Shown here in pieces: positions 52,569-62,699 of a stretch of DNA of 64,000 nt; position 1 is the stretch's first letter; the number at the start of each line of letters is the position of its first letter. The DNA comes from an uncultured Pseudomonadota bacterium (GTDB lineage Bacteria > Pseudomonadota > Gammaproteobacteria > Steroidobacterales > Steroidobacteraceae). Where the stretch lies: assembly GCA_903838705.1 (NCBI GenBank), contig CAILZL010000002.1:41800-105799 (forward strand), written 5' to 3'. Under the pieces are notes generated by a model. It saw only the letters and a program-made list of their open reading frames with translations. It did not search any database and was not told where the DNA came from. The position numbers were made by a program, and so were the translations under genes.

Positions 52569-53741
52569 TTACTTGGCTTTCTTCTTGACCGCAGCAACCA
52601 CTTTGCGGGCTGCATCAGTCAGATCAGTAGCTGAAGTCAGTGCCAGACCACTGTTGGCCAGCAACTTGCGTCCCGCTTCGGCATTGGTGCCTTCAATGCG
52701 CACCACCACGGGGACCTGCACGCCCACATCCTTCACTGCGGCAATGATGCCTTCAGCGATCATGTCGCAACGGACAATGCCACCGAAAATGTTGACCAGA
52801 ATAGCTTTGACTTTCTGGTTAGACAGGATCAGGTTGAAGGCCGCAGTGACGCGTTCTTTGGTTGCACCACCGCCCACGTCAAGGAAGTTGGCAGGTGAGC
52901 CGCCGTGCAACTTAATCACGTCCATAGTCGCCATGGCCAGACCTGCACCGTTCACCATACAGGCGATATCACCATCCAGTGACACATAGTTCAGATCATG
53001 CTGAGCTGCCTCTCTTTCCATCTGGTCTTCCTGAGTGGCATCACGCCAGCCAGCAATTTCTTTCTGACGGAACAGGGCGCTGTCTTCAATATTCAGTTTG
53101 GCGTCGAGTGCTACCAGACGGCCTTCGCCGGTGACGATCAGCGGATTGATTTCTACCAGGCTGGCATCCTTTTCCAGATACAGGCGGTATAGACCCTGCG
53201 CGATGGTGCTGAATTCTTCAACCTGCTTACCGGACAATCCGAGGGCAAATGCCATTACGCGGCACTGTGAAGCCTGCAAACCGGCTGCCGGATGCACGTT
53301 CACACGAATCAATTTTTCTGGTGTGTGCTCGGCCACTTCTTCGATATCCATACCACCGGCAGGCGATACGATGAAGGCAATATGGCCTTTTTCGCGGTTC
53401 AGCACCATGCTGACATACAGCTCACGTTCGATTTTGCTGGCTGGCTCAACATAGACCTGATGAATCGGCAGACCTTCCGGACCGGTCTGATGGGTGTGCA
53501 GGTACTTGCCGAACATGCCTTTGGCAGCTTCAGCTGCTTTTTCAGGCGAATCGACCAGCTTCACTCCACCGGCCTTGCCGCGGCCACCTGCATGTACCTG
53601 AGCCTTGACCACCCACTTGTTGCCGCCAATCTTGCGAGCCGCAGCAGCAGCCTCTTCAGGGGTTGCAGCCACCTGGCCCATTGGCACTGGAATGCCGTAG
53701 CGGACGAACAGTTGTTTTGACTGATATTCGTGCAGATTCAT
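52569..53741 (-). CDS. sucC: Succinyl-CoA synthetase beta subunit
   Basis: A 390-residue ATP-grasp subunit (E. coli 388). [40 protein letters not shown] (ATP-grasp lysine) and [20 protein letters not shown] are diagnostic. [20 protein letters not shown] is the phosphate region. The C-terminal end is Lys-rich ([14 protein letters not shown]) but short. It precedes sucD by 87 bp and is divergent from pilS. Confidence 0.97.
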   Translation of the reverse strand: MNLHEYQSKQLFVRYGIPVPMGQVAATPEEAAAAARKIGGNKWVVKAQVHAGGRGKAGGVKLVDSPEKAAEAAKGMFGKYLHTHQTGPEGLPIHQVYVEPASKIERELYVSMVLNREKGHIAFIVSPAGGMDIEEVAEHTPEKLIRVNVHPAAGLQASQCRVMAFALGLSGKQVEEFSTIAQGLYRLYLEKDASLVEINPLIVTGEGRLVALDAKLNIEDSALFRQKEIAGWRDATQEDQMEREAAQHDLNYVSLDGDIACMVNGAGLAMATMDVIKLHGGSPANFLDVGGGATKERVTAAFNLILSNQKVKAILVNIFGGIVRCDMIAEGIIAAVKDVGVQVPVVVRIEGTNAEAGRKLLANSGLALTSATDLTDAARKVVAAVKKKAK

Positions 53742-53944
53742 TCGGGATGTGTCTCAGGTTCAAAGGTTGAAGTAAAGGTCGGCGTTATCAGCACTTGTCA
53801 TCACTGAGCCAGACCACAGAGCTGCATATTCTGGATGAAATTCCGGCAGAAGCAAAGTATTCCACAACTGAATACCGCTCTCTGCCAGTTCTGCGAAGCA
53901 GTAGATTCCCGCACGCAGGATGGAGCGTGCTAACTTGGCGTGGA

Positions 53945-55591
53945 ATGAACATTGAATATTCCCCGGCAACACAGGCCGCCAGCCCGACACTCAACCCCGC
54001 CCGGGCGGAGGTATCTGCATGGCGCATTCTGCTGCTGCTGAACTACTTTCGCTGCCTGATTCCCTTTGTGCTGGGCAGCCTGTTTCTGCTGCTTAAACCC
54101 GCTCCAGTAGGCGCACTGAACCCCTCTTTGTTTGTGGTGGGACTGATCGGCTATGAACTCTTTGCACTGCTTAGCTTCGCCGGCATTAAACGTCAGTGGC
54201 CGGGCGCTCAGACCCAGGCCTTGACCCAGCTACTGGCGGATATTCTTGCCGTGAGCCTGCTTGCCTTCTGTAGCGGCGGCATTGCCAGCGGACTGGGCGC
54301 GCTGCTGATTTTGCCGGTCACGGCGATCAACCTGATCATAAAGCGCCGGCTGGGACTGCTGGTGGCCGCCACGGCCACCCTCGCTCTATTGTTTCAGCAG
54401 GGTCTGACCATTCTCAATGGCACCGGTGATGCCGGTGAACTGACCGCTACCGCCATGCTGGGCGCGCTGATGTTCATTCTGAGCATCAGTGCCAGCTACG
54501 CCTTCCAGCGCATGCTGGACAGCGAAGCACTGGTCAAACAGCGTGAAGTGGACATTGCCAATCTGGCTGAACTCAACGAATTCATTGTGCAGCATTTGCG
54601 CGAGAGCATTCTGGTGGTGGACGAACAGGACCGGGTTCGGTTGATCAATGAGTCTGCTGCACAATTGTTGAAGGAAGGCCCGGTCGCAACCCATACACTG
54701 CTGGGCGAAATTTCCCCCCGCCTGCTGTATCTACTTGATATCTGGCGCCGTCAGGAAATAGACGCCCACACCATGACAGCCAGTCTGGTCTCAGCTAATG
54801 GCGGCACCCTGATCCAGCCGCATTTCGTGGCGCTGGCAAACAAAAGCCCCGGCCCGACCCTGATTTTTCTCGAAGATACCAGCATTGTTGCCGAACGAGT
54901 GCAGCAATCCAAACTCGCAGCACTGGGCCGCCTGAGTGCCAGCATCGCGCATGAAGTTCGCAATCCGGTAGGCGCAATGAGTCATGCGGCACAGCTGTTA
55001 CAGGAGTCGCCCAACCTCAGCGCCCCTGACCTCCGGCTGAGCAGCATCATTACCAGCAATGCCGAGCGGGTCAGCACCATCATCAACAATATTCTGCAAT
55101 TATCCCGGCGCGAGACCACCCATGCCCAGTCACTGTCACTCAATGGCTGGGTGGAAGAATTCAGCCACCAGTTCGAGCAAAGCTTCCAGCTCAGCGTCGA
55201 TCAGCTGCATGTAGAACGCCCCGGCTATCCCGTCACGGTTAAAGTGGATGCATCACACCTGCATCAGATCGTATCCAATCTGTGCGAGAACGCCCTTAAA
55301 TATGGTCAGAGCAGCAGCGGCAAATGGCTTGAAATACGTTATGGACGCATCAGCAATACCAATCGACCCTATCTGGAAATCGCAGATCGCGGTGCGGGCA
55401 TTGACCCCGAACAGGCCATCCGTATCTTTGAGCCCTTCTTTACGGCTGGCGATGGCGGTACCGGTCTGGGTCTGTTTATTGCGCGTGAACTCACTCACTG
55501 TAACCGCGCCGTACTTATTTACGAACCACGTCATGGTGGTGGTAGCATTTTCCGGATTGTGTTCTCTGATCCATTACGCTGGGAAGAATAA
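53945..55591 (+). CDS. pilS: Sensor histidine kinase PilS
   Basis: A 548-residue inner-membrane kinase controlling pilin expression. Six hydrophobic helices fill about 25-190 (LLLLNYFRCLIPFVLGSLFL onwards), followed by a PAS-like part (LRESILVVDEQDRVRLINES). His336 lies in SIAHEVRNPVGAMSHAAQLL, the N box is LHQIVSNLCENALKYG, and GTGLGLFIARELTHC is the G2 box. ATG 53945 is my choice because it starts just before the first helix; the frame from 53795 adds 50 unrelated residues. It is adjacent to pilR, with the start codon following the pilS stop directly, and divergent from sucC. Confidence 0.92.
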   Translation: MNIEYSPATQAASPTLNPARAEVSAWRILLLLNYFRCLIPFVLGSLFLLLKPAPVGALNPSLFVVGLIGYELFALLSFAGIKRQWPGAQTQALTQLLADILAVSLLAFCSGGIASGLGALLILPVTAINLIIKRRLGLLVAATATLALLFQQGLTILNGTGDAGELTATAMLGALMFILSISASYAFQRMLDSEALVKQREVDIANLAELNEFIVQHLRESILVVDEQDRVRLINESAAQLLKEGPVATHTLLGEISPRLLYLLDIWRRQEIDAHTMTASLVSANGGTLIQPHFVALANKSPGPTLIFLEDTSIVAERVQQSKLAALGRLSASIAHEVRNPVGAMSHAAQLLQESPNLSAPDLRLSSIITSNAERVSTIINNILQLSRRETTHAQSLSLNGWVEEFSHQFEQSFQLSVDQLHVERPGYPVTVKVDASHLHQIVSNLCENALKYGQSSSGKWLEIRYGRISNTNRPYLEIADRGAGIDPEQAIRIFEPFFTAGDGGTGLGLFIARELTHCNRAVLIYEPRHGGGSIFRIVFSDPLRWEE

Positions 55592-56959
55592 ATGGGCCAC
55601 GCCCGCGCCTTGATCGTCGATGACGAAGCCGATATCCGTGAACTGCTGGGCATCACGCTGGAGCGCATGAACATTGATGTCAGCGCCGCACCCGACCTTG
55701 CCACAGCCACTCGCCTGCTGCGCACAGAGGACTTCCAGCTGTGCCTGACCGACATGAATTTGCCTGATGGCAACGGTCTCACACTGGTGGAATGGATTCA
55801 GAGCAATCGTCCACATCTGCCTGTGGCAGTCATCACCGCCCACGGCAATGTGGAATCTGCGGTACGTGCATTGAAACTGGGTGCATTCGATTTCATTTCC
55901 AAACCTCTCGATCTGGCGGCTTTGCGCAAACTGATCAGCGCCACCCTGAAACTGGCAGAGCAACCGGACATTACAGTCAGCCAGCCGGAAAACCGCTTGC
56001 TGGGCCGATCCAGTGCCATGAACACCCTGCGCGAGATGATCGACAAAGTCGCACGCAGTCAGGCACCGGTTCATATCTATGGCGAATCAGGCACCGGAAA
56101 AGAACTGGTCGCACACCTGATTCACGATACCAGCGCACGGCGTGACGCACCGTTTGTTCCAGTGAACTGCGGCGCCATTCCCGGCGAACTGATGGAAAGC
56201 GAATTATTCGGACACAAGAAAGGCAGTTTTACCGGCGCAGTGGCCGACAAGCAGGGCCTGATTCAGAGCGCCGAAGGCGGCACATTGTTCCTTGATGAAA
56301 TTGCCGATCTGCCTCTGCACATGCAGGTCAAGCTGCTACGCGTCATCCAGCAGAAAACGGTCAGGCCCGTAGGTGAATCACGAGAGTTCCCGGTGGATGT
56401 ACGCATCCTGTCTGCCACCCACAAACATCTGGGCAACATGGTCAACGCCGGCACATTTCGCGAAGACCTTTATTACCGTGTCAACGTGATTGAAATGCGT
56501 GTACCACCGCTGCGCGAACGCGGTGACGACATCGGTGAACTGGTTGCATCCATCCTCAAGCGACAAAGCAAACAGCTGGGACAGATACTGTCCATCAGTC
56601 CGGAAGCGCTGAACGCACTGAAGCAATACCACTTCCCCGGCAACGTGCGGGAACTGGAAAACATTCTTGAGCGCGCCGCCACACTGTGCAGCCAGCATCG
56701 GATTGAACTGGGTGACCTGCAACTGCGCCCGAATACAACGCACGCCGTCGAAAGCGCCGCTGTCACTGCTCACGCTGATATGAACCCCGCCGCCCCCCAG
56801 ATTGGAGAAAAGCTGGGCGACGCTCTCGAAGACATCGAACGTGATGCCATCCTGAAAGCCCTGACCCAGACCCGCTTCAACAAGACAAAAGCAGCTGCCC
56901 TGCTGGGCATGAGTTTCAGATCACTGCGTTATCGCATCAAGAAACTGGGGCTGGAATAG
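55592..56959 (+). CDS. pilR: Sigma-54-dependent response regulator PilR
   Basis: A 455-residue NtrC-class activator. Receiver 1-120 with Asp54 in CLTDMNLPDGNG; AAA+ domain about 140-370 with Walker A GESGTGKE, the sigma-54 loop GAFTGA and Walker B GGTLFLDEIADLP; Fis-type helix-turn-helix at the end (FNKTKAAALLGMSFRSLRYR). It activates pilA from the -24/-12 promoter at 57120-57134 when phosphorylated by PilS. Confidence 0.95.
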   Translation: MGHARALIVDDEADIRELLGITLERMNIDVSAAPDLATATRLLRTEDFQLCLTDMNLPDGNGLTLVEWIQSNRPHLPVAVITAHGNVESAVRALKLGAFDFISKPLDLAALRKLISATLKLAEQPDITVSQPENRLLGRSSAMNTLREMIDKVARSQAPVHIYGESGTGKELVAHLIHDTSARRDAPFVPVNCGAIPGELMESELFGHKKGSFTGAVADKQGLIQSAEGGTLFLDEIADLPLHMQVKLLRVIQQKTVRPVGESREFPVDVRILSATHKHLGNMVNAGTFREDLYYRVNVIEMRVPPLRERGDDIGELVASILKRQSKQLGQILSISPEALNALKQYHFPGNVRELENILERAATLCSQHRIELGDLQLRPNTTHAVESAAVTAHADMNPAAPQIGEKLGDALEDIERDAILKALTQTRFNKTKAAALLGMSFRSLRYRIKKLGLE

Positions 56960-56978
56960 CACTGCAAGTTGAGCTCAT

Positions 56979-57067
56979 TGTCACAGTCACAAAGTGACAC
57001 TAATTGTCAGTTTGTGTCACATGCGGACTTCTGTGGAAGCCTGATTCAGTGTGACATTGATCACACT
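56979..57067. promoter_or_regulatory. Putative PilR-binding region upstream of pilA
   Basis: TGTCA/TGACA half-sites are clustered: TTGTCACAGTCACAAAGTGA then CACTAATTGTCAGTTTGTGT and, further on, GTGTGACATTGATCACA. They lie about 55-140 bp before the -24/-12 promoter, the usual enhancer range. P. aeruginosa PilR uses TGTC-type repeats; the assignment here is by analogy. Confidence 0.55.
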
Positions 57068-57119
57068 CATCACTTGTGTTCAGCAGCGAATCAATCACTT
57101 ACACAACCAGCACTTAAGC

Positions 57120-57134
57120 TGGCACGCCACTTGC
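57120..57134 (+). promoter_or_regulatory. Sigma-54 (-24/-12) promoter of pilA
   Basis: TGGCACGCCACTTGC matches the consensus TGGCAC-N5-TTGC exactly, with GG and GC 10 nt apart. It is 65 bp before the pilA start codon and directly downstream of the activator gene pilR. Confidence 0.93.
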
Positions 57135-57198
57135 TTTGATGCACTCAGGCGCATCAACGCCAGCATTTTTCAGTACATCAACACTCGCGGAGATTCAC

Positions 57199-57636
57199 AT
57201 GCAGAAGCAAGTTCAAAAGGGCTTTACCCTGATCGAATTGATGATCGTGGTAGCCATCATCGGCATCCTGGCCGCCATCGCATTGCCGGCTTACAGCCAG
57301 TACACGCAAAAAGCCAAATTTTCTGAAGTTGTTCAAGCAACCGCAGGCCTTAAAACAGCGGTAGAGGTCTGCGCAGCAGACTTAGGAACCGTCACAGGCT
57401 GCACTGGCGGCTCTAACGGAATCTCAGCTGATATCGCAGCCACCAACGTCACAAAATACACAGGGGCAGTTACTACGGCAAATGGTGTGATTACCGCCGC
57501 CGCCAAAACAGGCGTTGGACTCGAAGCGAATAGTCTTGGTTACACCTACATTCTGACTCCCACTTTGACCAATGGACAAGTAACTTGGGGAGTTTCAGGT
57601 ACGTGTCTCACTGCCAATGTCTGCAAGGCAAATTAA
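57199..57636 (+). CDS. pilA: Type IVa major pilin PilA
   Basis: A 145-residue prepilin. The class III leader MQKQVQKG is cut before Phe ([22 protein letters not shown]) by PilD, with Glu5 of the mature protein present. After the first helix, the domain has four cysteines: VCAADLG and TGCTGG in the middle, and [12 protein letters not shown] forming the C-terminal D-loop. ATG 57199 gives the standard leader; the frame from 57136 is wrong. It is transcribed from the sigma-54 promoter upstream and ended by a strong terminator, so it is monocistronic. Confidence 0.97.
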   Translation: MQKQVQKGFTLIELMIVVAIIGILAAIALPAYSQYTQKAKFSEVVQATAGLKTAVEVCAADLGTVTGCTGGSNGISADIAATNVTKYTGAVTTANGVITAAAKTGVGLEANSLGYTYILTPTLTNGQVTWGVSGTCLTANVCKAN

Positions 57637-57682
57637 TTTCCACAGCAAAGCTTAAAGATAGCCACTTAAATCTTTAACTCAG

Positions 57683-57710
57683 AACCCCTCAATTGAGGGG
57701 TTCTTTTTTT
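57683..57710 (+). terminator. Rho-independent terminator of pilA
   Basis: AACCCCTC, loop AATT, GAGGGGTT, then CTTTTTTT. A perfect 8-bp stem with a T7 tail. Confidence 0.93.
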
Positions 57711-57730
57711 GCTTCTGCCACCAAGACATT

Positions 57731-57775
57731 TATTGGTCGCGAACACGCCAACCAATATTCGGTCGCGATCTTTTT
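57731..57775. repeat. Short direct and inverted repeats between pilA and pilB
   Basis: GGTCGCGA occurs at 57735-57742 and 57761-57768. TATTGG (57731) is mirrored by CCAATA (57752-57757). The second copy is followed by TCTTTTTT. It could be a protein-binding site or an imperfect second terminator. Confidence 0.35.
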
Positions 57776-57919
57776 TCAAAGAGCTGATTGTTTTTGTGAC
57801 GCACTTTGCTCAACAAAGCCCAACTCTCCGGCACAATCAACCCTAATTTGACAATTGATCTGATCAACGCTTCAGGCCACACTTAAGGTTCTTGGACAAC
57901 TGATAAATACCACCCGCCC

Positions 57920-59659
57920 ATGATTGACCCGTCAGCAATGTCTTCCAGCGCGCTTCGAATGGCCTTACAGGGCCTGCCTGCGCGTCTGATTCAGGACGGG
58001 CTTCTGAGCGAAAAAGCAGCCTTGCAGGCGCTGGAAGATGCCAAAGCCGCCAATACCAATCTGGTGGCGTACCTGGTAGCCAAGGGACTGGCAGATCCCC
58101 GCGAAATTGCTATTGCGGCCTCTCTGGAGTTCGGCGTTCCCCTGCTTGATCTGGATGCCATTCAGCCGGATCTGGAAGCCGTGCGACTGGTTTCAGACAA
58201 GCTGCTACAGAAACATCGGGTACTTCCACTCACCCGCCGCGGCAAGAGACTGTTCGTAGCCGTTTCCGACCCGACCAACATGCATGCGCTGGACGAAATC
58301 AAGTTCCAGACCAGCATGACGGTAGAAGCCGTAGTGGTCGAAGAAGACAAATTGCAGAACTTTGTCGGCAAGGCCATTGAGCAGGTCGATACCCAGATGT
58401 CAGATCTGGCCTCTGACGATGTGGACCTTGAAGGCCTGGATATCAGCGGTGGCGACGAAGACCTGGGTGAAAATGTTGGAAGGGACGATATTGACGAAGC
58501 GCCCATCGTACGCTTCGTCAACAAGATGCTGCTGGACGCAATCAAGAAAGGGGCATCGGACATCCACTTTGAGCCTTACGAAAAAAACTATCGAATCCGT
58601 CTGCGTATTGACGGTTACCTGAAAGAAGTCGCAGCGCCACCCGTACAACTGGCGCACAAGCTGGCTGCCCGTATCAAGGTCATGTCTCGACTGGATATTG
58701 CCGAACGCCGCATTCCGCAGGACGGACGAATCAAGATGCGCATCTCCAAGACGCGCGCCATTGATTTCCGTGTCAGCACCTGCCCGACCCTGTTCGGTGA
58801 AAAGATTGTTGCCCGTATTCTTGATCCTTCAAGCGCAATGCTGGGCATTGATGCGCTGGGCTATGAGCCCTTCCAGAAAGAGCTGTACATGCAAGCCCTG
58901 GCACGTCCCCACGGCATGATTCTGGTGACCGGCCCGACGGGTAGCGGTAAAACCGTCTCGCTGTATACCGGCCTGAATATCCTTAATAAGGAAGACACCA
59001 ATATTTCGACGGCGGAAGATCCGGCGGAAATCAACCTGCCCGGCGTCAACCAGGTCAACGTTAACCCCAAGGTGGGGCTGACCTTCGCTTCCGCCCTGCG
59101 CGCCTTCCTGCGCCAGGATCCGGATGTGATCATGGTGGGCGAAATTCGCGACCTGGAAACGGCTGAAATCGCCATCAAGGCTTCGCAGACAGGTCACCTC
59201 GTGCTGTCCACACTGCATACCAATGACGCACCCAAGACACTCAGCCGTCTGGTGGACATGGGCGTACAGCCCTATGCCATTGCGACTTCGGTTGCGCTGA
59301 TCATTGCACAGCGTCTGGCACGCAAGCTCTGCTCCAACTGCAAACAACCACTGGAATTACCGGCCGAAGCCCTGCGCAAGGAAGGCTTCAGTGAAGACGA
59401 CATCAATGCCGGCCTCAAGCTTTACAAGGCCGTCGGTTGCAGCCAGTGTTCCGACGGCTACAAGGGACGCGTTGGTATTTATCAGGTGATGCCGGTCACA
59501 GAAGCAATCAGTCGCATCATTCTGAAAGGGGGCGATGCGATGGAAATCGCTGATCAGGCAAACAAGGAAGGCATCTGGGATTTACGGCGAGCAGCTCTGG
59601 AGAAGGTCCGGAATGGCCTGACCAGTCTGGACGAACTGCACCAGTGCACGGTGGAATAA
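57920..59659 (+). CDS. pilB: Type IV pilus assembly ATPase PilB
   Basis: A 579-residue secretion ATPase driving pilus extension. The N-terminal MshEN-type domain starts MALQGLPARLIQDGLLSEKA. Walker A is GPTGSGKTVSLYTG near 339, the Asp box TAEDPAEINLPGVNQV, Walker B LRQDPDVIMVGEIRD, and the His box LVLSTLHTNDAPKTLSRL. A zinc tetracysteine, CSNCKQP and CSQCSDGYKGR, is near the end. Length and order (pilA-pilB-pilC-pilD) match the core operon. Confidence 0.97.
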   Translation: MIDPSAMSSSALRMALQGLPARLIQDGLLSEKAALQALEDAKAANTNLVAYLVAKGLADPREIAIAASLEFGVPLLDLDAIQPDLEAVRLVSDKLLQKHRVLPLTRRGKRLFVAVSDPTNMHALDEIKFQTSMTVEAVVVEEDKLQNFVGKAIEQVDTQMSDLASDDVDLEGLDISGGDEDLGENVGRDDIDEAPIVRFVNKMLLDAIKKGASDIHFEPYEKNYRIRLRIDGYLKEVAAPPVQLAHKLAARIKVMSRLDIAERRIPQDGRIKMRISKTRAIDFRVSTCPTLFGEKIVARILDPSSAMLGIDALGYEPFQKELYMQALARPHGMILVTGPTGSGKTVSLYTGLNILNKEDTNISTAEDPAEINLPGVNQVNVNPKVGLTFASALRAFLRQDPDVIMVGEIRDLETAEIAIKASQTGHLVLSTLHTNDAPKTLSRLVDMGVQPYAIATSVALIIAQRLARKLCSNCKQPLELPAEALRKEGFSEDDINAGLKLYKAVGCSQCSDGYKGRVGIYQVMPVTEAISRIILKGGDAMEIADQANKEGIWDLRRAALEKVRNGLTSLDELHQCTVE

Positions 59660-59780
59660 GATTTCATAAACTGGGCAACAGACACCTGACTGTGGGTTGA
59701 TAAAGACAGTAAGATTCCTCCCCGGTTTTTCCTTAACCTGTCAGCTTCCGCCTACCGCAAGTCATCCAGGAATCAGGGCT

Positions 59781-60998
59781 ATGGCACAAGTTATCACGAC
59801 GCAGCAATTTCCTTACACCTACGAAGGCATGGACAAGAAGGGCCAGAAGGTGAAAGGGCGCATTCTGGCTGCCTCGGAACAGGCGGTGAAGGCCGACCTG
59901 CGCAGACAGGGCATCATCGCCAAAAAGATCCGCAAGCAATCGCAGCTGTTCAAAAGTGACAAGAAGATTGGCAGCGAAGACATCGCCCTGTTTGCTCGCC
60001 AGCTGGCCACCATGCTGCAAGCAGGCATTCCGATGGTGCAGGCATTCGATATTGTAGGCAACGGTCATGAAAAGCCCGCCATGCAGAAACTGATCATGGC
60101 GATCAAGGCTGACATTGAATCCGGCACGACACTGCATGAAGCGCTGGCCAAGCATCCCCTCTATTTCGATGATCTGTTCGTGAACCTGGTTGAAGCCGGT
60201 GAGCATGCGGGTGCTCTGGAAACCCTGCTGGAAAAGATCGCTACCTACAAGGAAAAGACCGAAGCCCTGAAAAAGAAAATCAAGAAGGCCATGTTCTATC
60301 CAGCCGCCGTACTGGTAGTGGCTGTGGTCGTGACGATTATTCTGCTGATCTTCGTGATTCCACAGTTTGAAAATATCTTCAAGGATTTCGGTGCCGATCT
60401 ACCTGCTTTCACCATGATGGTGATTGGTTTGTCAAAGTTTGTTCAGGCTTATGGCTTGATGATGGGTGCCGTCGCAGGTGGCGCCATCTATGCATTCATC
60501 TATTTTAAAAAGCGCTCCAAGCCCATGCGTCAGGGGATTGATCGAGCCTTGCTGAAAGCACCTGTAATCGGGCCGATTATGGTGAAGGCTGCCATCGCCC
60601 GCTTTGCCCGCACCTTGTCCACCATGTTCTCTGCGGGTGTACCACTGGTAGAAGCACTGACATCAGTGGCCGGTGCTACAGGCAATATCGTATTCGAAGA
60701 TGCCACCCTTAAAATCCGTGATGAGGTATCCACCGGGCAGCGCCTGCAACGCTGCATGGAAAATACCGGTCTGTTCCCCAACATGGTGGTGCAGATGATC
60801 GCGGTGGGTGAAGAATCAGGCTCGCTGGATGCCATGTCCGCGAAGATCGCGGATTTCTATGAAGCCGATGTGGATGCCGCAGTCGATGGCATGAGCAGCC
60901 TGCTTGAGCCCCTGATCATGGCCATTCTGGGTGTACTGGTGGGCGGCATGGTGATAGCCATGTATCTGCCAATCTTCAAACTTGGCTCCGTGGTGTAA
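59781..60998 (+). CDS. pilC: Type IV pilus inner-membrane platform protein PilC
   Basis: A 405-residue T2SSF-family protein with two repeats. YTYEGMDKKGQKVKGRILAA is the usual start. FARQLATMLQAGIPMVQAFD in repeat 1 matches FARTLSTMFSAGVPLVEALT in repeat 2. Helices lie at about 175-200, 212-240 and 375-397. ATG 59781 is chosen; the frame from 59697 adds 28 unrelated residues. PilC couples PilB and PilT motion to pilin assembly. Confidence 0.97.
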   Translation: MAQVITTQQFPYTYEGMDKKGQKVKGRILAASEQAVKADLRRQGIIAKKIRKQSQLFKSDKKIGSEDIALFARQLATMLQAGIPMVQAFDIVGNGHEKPAMQKLIMAIKADIESGTTLHEALAKHPLYFDDLFVNLVEAGEHAGALETLLEKIATYKEKTEALKKKIKKAMFYPAAVLVVAVVVTIILLIFVIPQFENIFKDFGADLPAFTMMVIGLSKFVQAYGLMMGAVAGGAIYAFIYFKKRSKPMRQGIDRALLKAPVIGPIMVKAAIARFARTLSTMFSAGVPLVEALTSVAGATGNIVFEDATLKIRDEVSTGQRLQRCMENTGLFPNMVVQMIAVGEESGSLDAMSAKIADFYEADVDAAVDGMSSLLEPLIMAILGVLVGGMVIAMYLPIFKLGSVV

Positions 60999-61038
60999 AT
61001 TCACATTGCGGCCAAAGGCCGCAGGGATCAAACAATCG

Positions 61039-61071
61039 ACGCCGCATCTGTTATCAGGCGCGGCGTTTTTT
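61039..61071 (+). terminator. Rho-independent terminator between pilC and pilD
   Basis: ACGCCGC, 14-nt loop, GCGGCGT, T6. It suggests pilBC and pilD-coaE-zapD-yacG can be separate transcripts. Confidence 0.75.
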
Positions 61072-61101
61072 ATAAGCAACTCAAACTGAAACAACCACAC
61101 C

Positions 61102-61992
61102 ATGACACTCGCTGAATTTTACGCCGCAGAGCCCGTCTGGTTGATTAGCAGTGTCTTCACTCTCAGCCTGCTGGTTGGCAGTTTCCTGAATGTGGTCATT
61201 CATCGCCTGCCCATCATGATGGAACGTGACTGGCGCAGACAGGCTGAAGAATTTCTTGCCCCGGCTACCGCTGCCAGCCAATCCACATCGACAGACCGGT
61301 ACAACCTGATGGTACCCCGCTCTGCCTGCCCGAAGTGCGGCACACAAATATCCGCACTCCAGAACATCCCGGTAATCAGCTGGTTGATGCTGAAGGGACG
61401 TTGTGCGCACTGCCGTACTGACATATCAGCACGCTATCCCATTATTGAACTGAGTACCGCCATCCTGTCCGGTATTGTCGCCTGGCAATTTGGGTTTACT
61501 TGGCACATGGCTGCGGCATTGCTGCTGACATGGAGCCTGATCGCACTATGCATGATCGACTTTGATCATCAGCTGCTGCCTGACAATCTGACGCTGCCTT
61601 TAATGTGGGTGGGACTAAGCCTGAGCCTGCTGCATGGCGATGTATTACCCATTACACCTCAGGACGCCATTGTGGGTGCTCTGGTCGGCTATCTGAGCCT
61701 TTGGCTGGTGTTTCACCTGTTCAAACTGGCAACTGGGAAGGAAGGCATGGGCTATGGCGACTTCAAATTGCTTGCTGCTCTGGGCGCATGGCTAGGCTGG
61801 CAGATGCTGCCACTCATCATCATGCTGTCCGCCTGTGTGGGTGCAGCAGTGGGTATCAGCCTGATCCTGCTGCGGGGACGTGACCGCAACATCCCAATCC
61901 CGTTCGGTCCGTACCTGGCTGCAGCGGGCTGGATCGCGCTGCTCCGGGGCGACCAGATCGTGAAAGCTTATCTGGCTTCCCTGCAGGGCTGA
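61102..61992 (+). CDS. pilD: Prepilin leader peptidase / N-methyltransferase PilD
   Basis: A 296-residue, eight-helix membrane aspartyl protease that cleaves and methylates pilins. FLNVVIHRLPIMMERDW is the N-terminal motif; the zinc-binding cysteine set is CPKCGTQI and CAHCRTD; the catalytic Asp pair lies in MIDFDHQLLPDNLTLP and GMGYGDFKLLAALG. It precedes coaE by 2 bp. It would process PilA and any type II pseudopilins. Confidence 0.97.
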   Translation: MTLAEFYAAEPVWLISSVFTLSLLVGSFLNVVIHRLPIMMERDWRRQAEEFLAPATAASQSTSTDRYNLMVPRSACPKCGTQISALQNIPVISWLMLKGRCAHCRTDISARYPIIELSTAILSGIVAWQFGFTWHMAAALLLTWSLIALCMIDFDHQLLPDNLTLPLMWVGLSLSLLHGDVLPITPQDAIVGALVGYLSLWLVFHLFKLATGKEGMGYGDFKLLAALGAWLGWQMLPLIIMLSACVGAAVGISLILLRGRDRNIPIPFGPYLAAAGWIALLRGDQIVKAYLASLQG

Positions 61993-61994
61993 CC

Positions 61995-62618
61995 ATGCAG
62001 ACAAAAAGGCCACTGTGGATCGGCCTGACCGGCGGCATTGCCAGCGGCAAAAGCGCGGTGGCAGCCGAGTTCGCCCGCTTGGGTATTCCCATCATTGATC
62101 TTGATGTCTTGGCCCGTGCACTGGTGCAACCCGGGCAGCCGGCGCTGGCAGACATCGTCACCCGATTCGGCAGAGGAATACTCGCCCCTGATGGCACTCT
62201 GGATCGTCGCCGGTTGCGCGAGCGGATATTCAATCATCCAGCCGATAAACAGGCGCTGGAAGCAATCCTGCATCCGGCCATCCGAGCAGAACAACAGAAA
62301 CTGGCCAGCCAACTGGGCGGTCCATACCTGATTCACGTCGTACCTCTGCTGGTCGAGAACCGGAGTCAGGGTTTATATGATCGCATCCTGGTCGTGGATT
62401 GCAGCCGGGCCACGCAACTCGCCCGGCTGGTGAAGCGCGATGGCATTACGCCTGAGCTGGCCGAACAGATACTGGCGGCTCAGGCTGACCGCGATGAACG
62501 CATGAAAATTGCCGATGATGTACTCGACAACAACGGGTCTGTTACAGAATTACCGGGAAAAATAGCGCTTTTGCACCACCATTACCTGCAGCTTGCGAAT
62601 GCCACCGGACAGGCATGA
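61995..62618 (+). CDS. coaE: Dephospho-CoA kinase
   Basis: A 207-residue P-loop kinase for the last step of CoA synthesis. GLTGGIASGKSAVAAEFARL is the ATP loop, IIDLDVLARALVQPGQPAL the substrate Asp region, and IHVVPLLVENRSQGLYDRIL and RDERMKIADDVLDNNG are family motifs. It follows pilD, the conserved order in gammaproteobacteria. Confidence 0.97.
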   Translation: MQTKRPLWIGLTGGIASGKSAVAAEFARLGIPIIDLDVLARALVQPGQPALADIVTRFGRGILAPDGTLDRRRLRERIFNHPADKQALEAILHPAIRAEQQKLASQLGGPYLIHVVPLLVENRSQGLYDRILVVDCSRATQLARLVKRDGITPELAEQILAAQADRDERMKIADDVLDNNGSVTELPGKIALLHHHYLQLANATGQA

Positions 62619-62699
62619 ATCCATTGATACGCATCGAGCTTGAAAAATATCAATTCAAAACTGTTGGCCTGAACCCGTTATGTGCAGCACAATAGCGCG

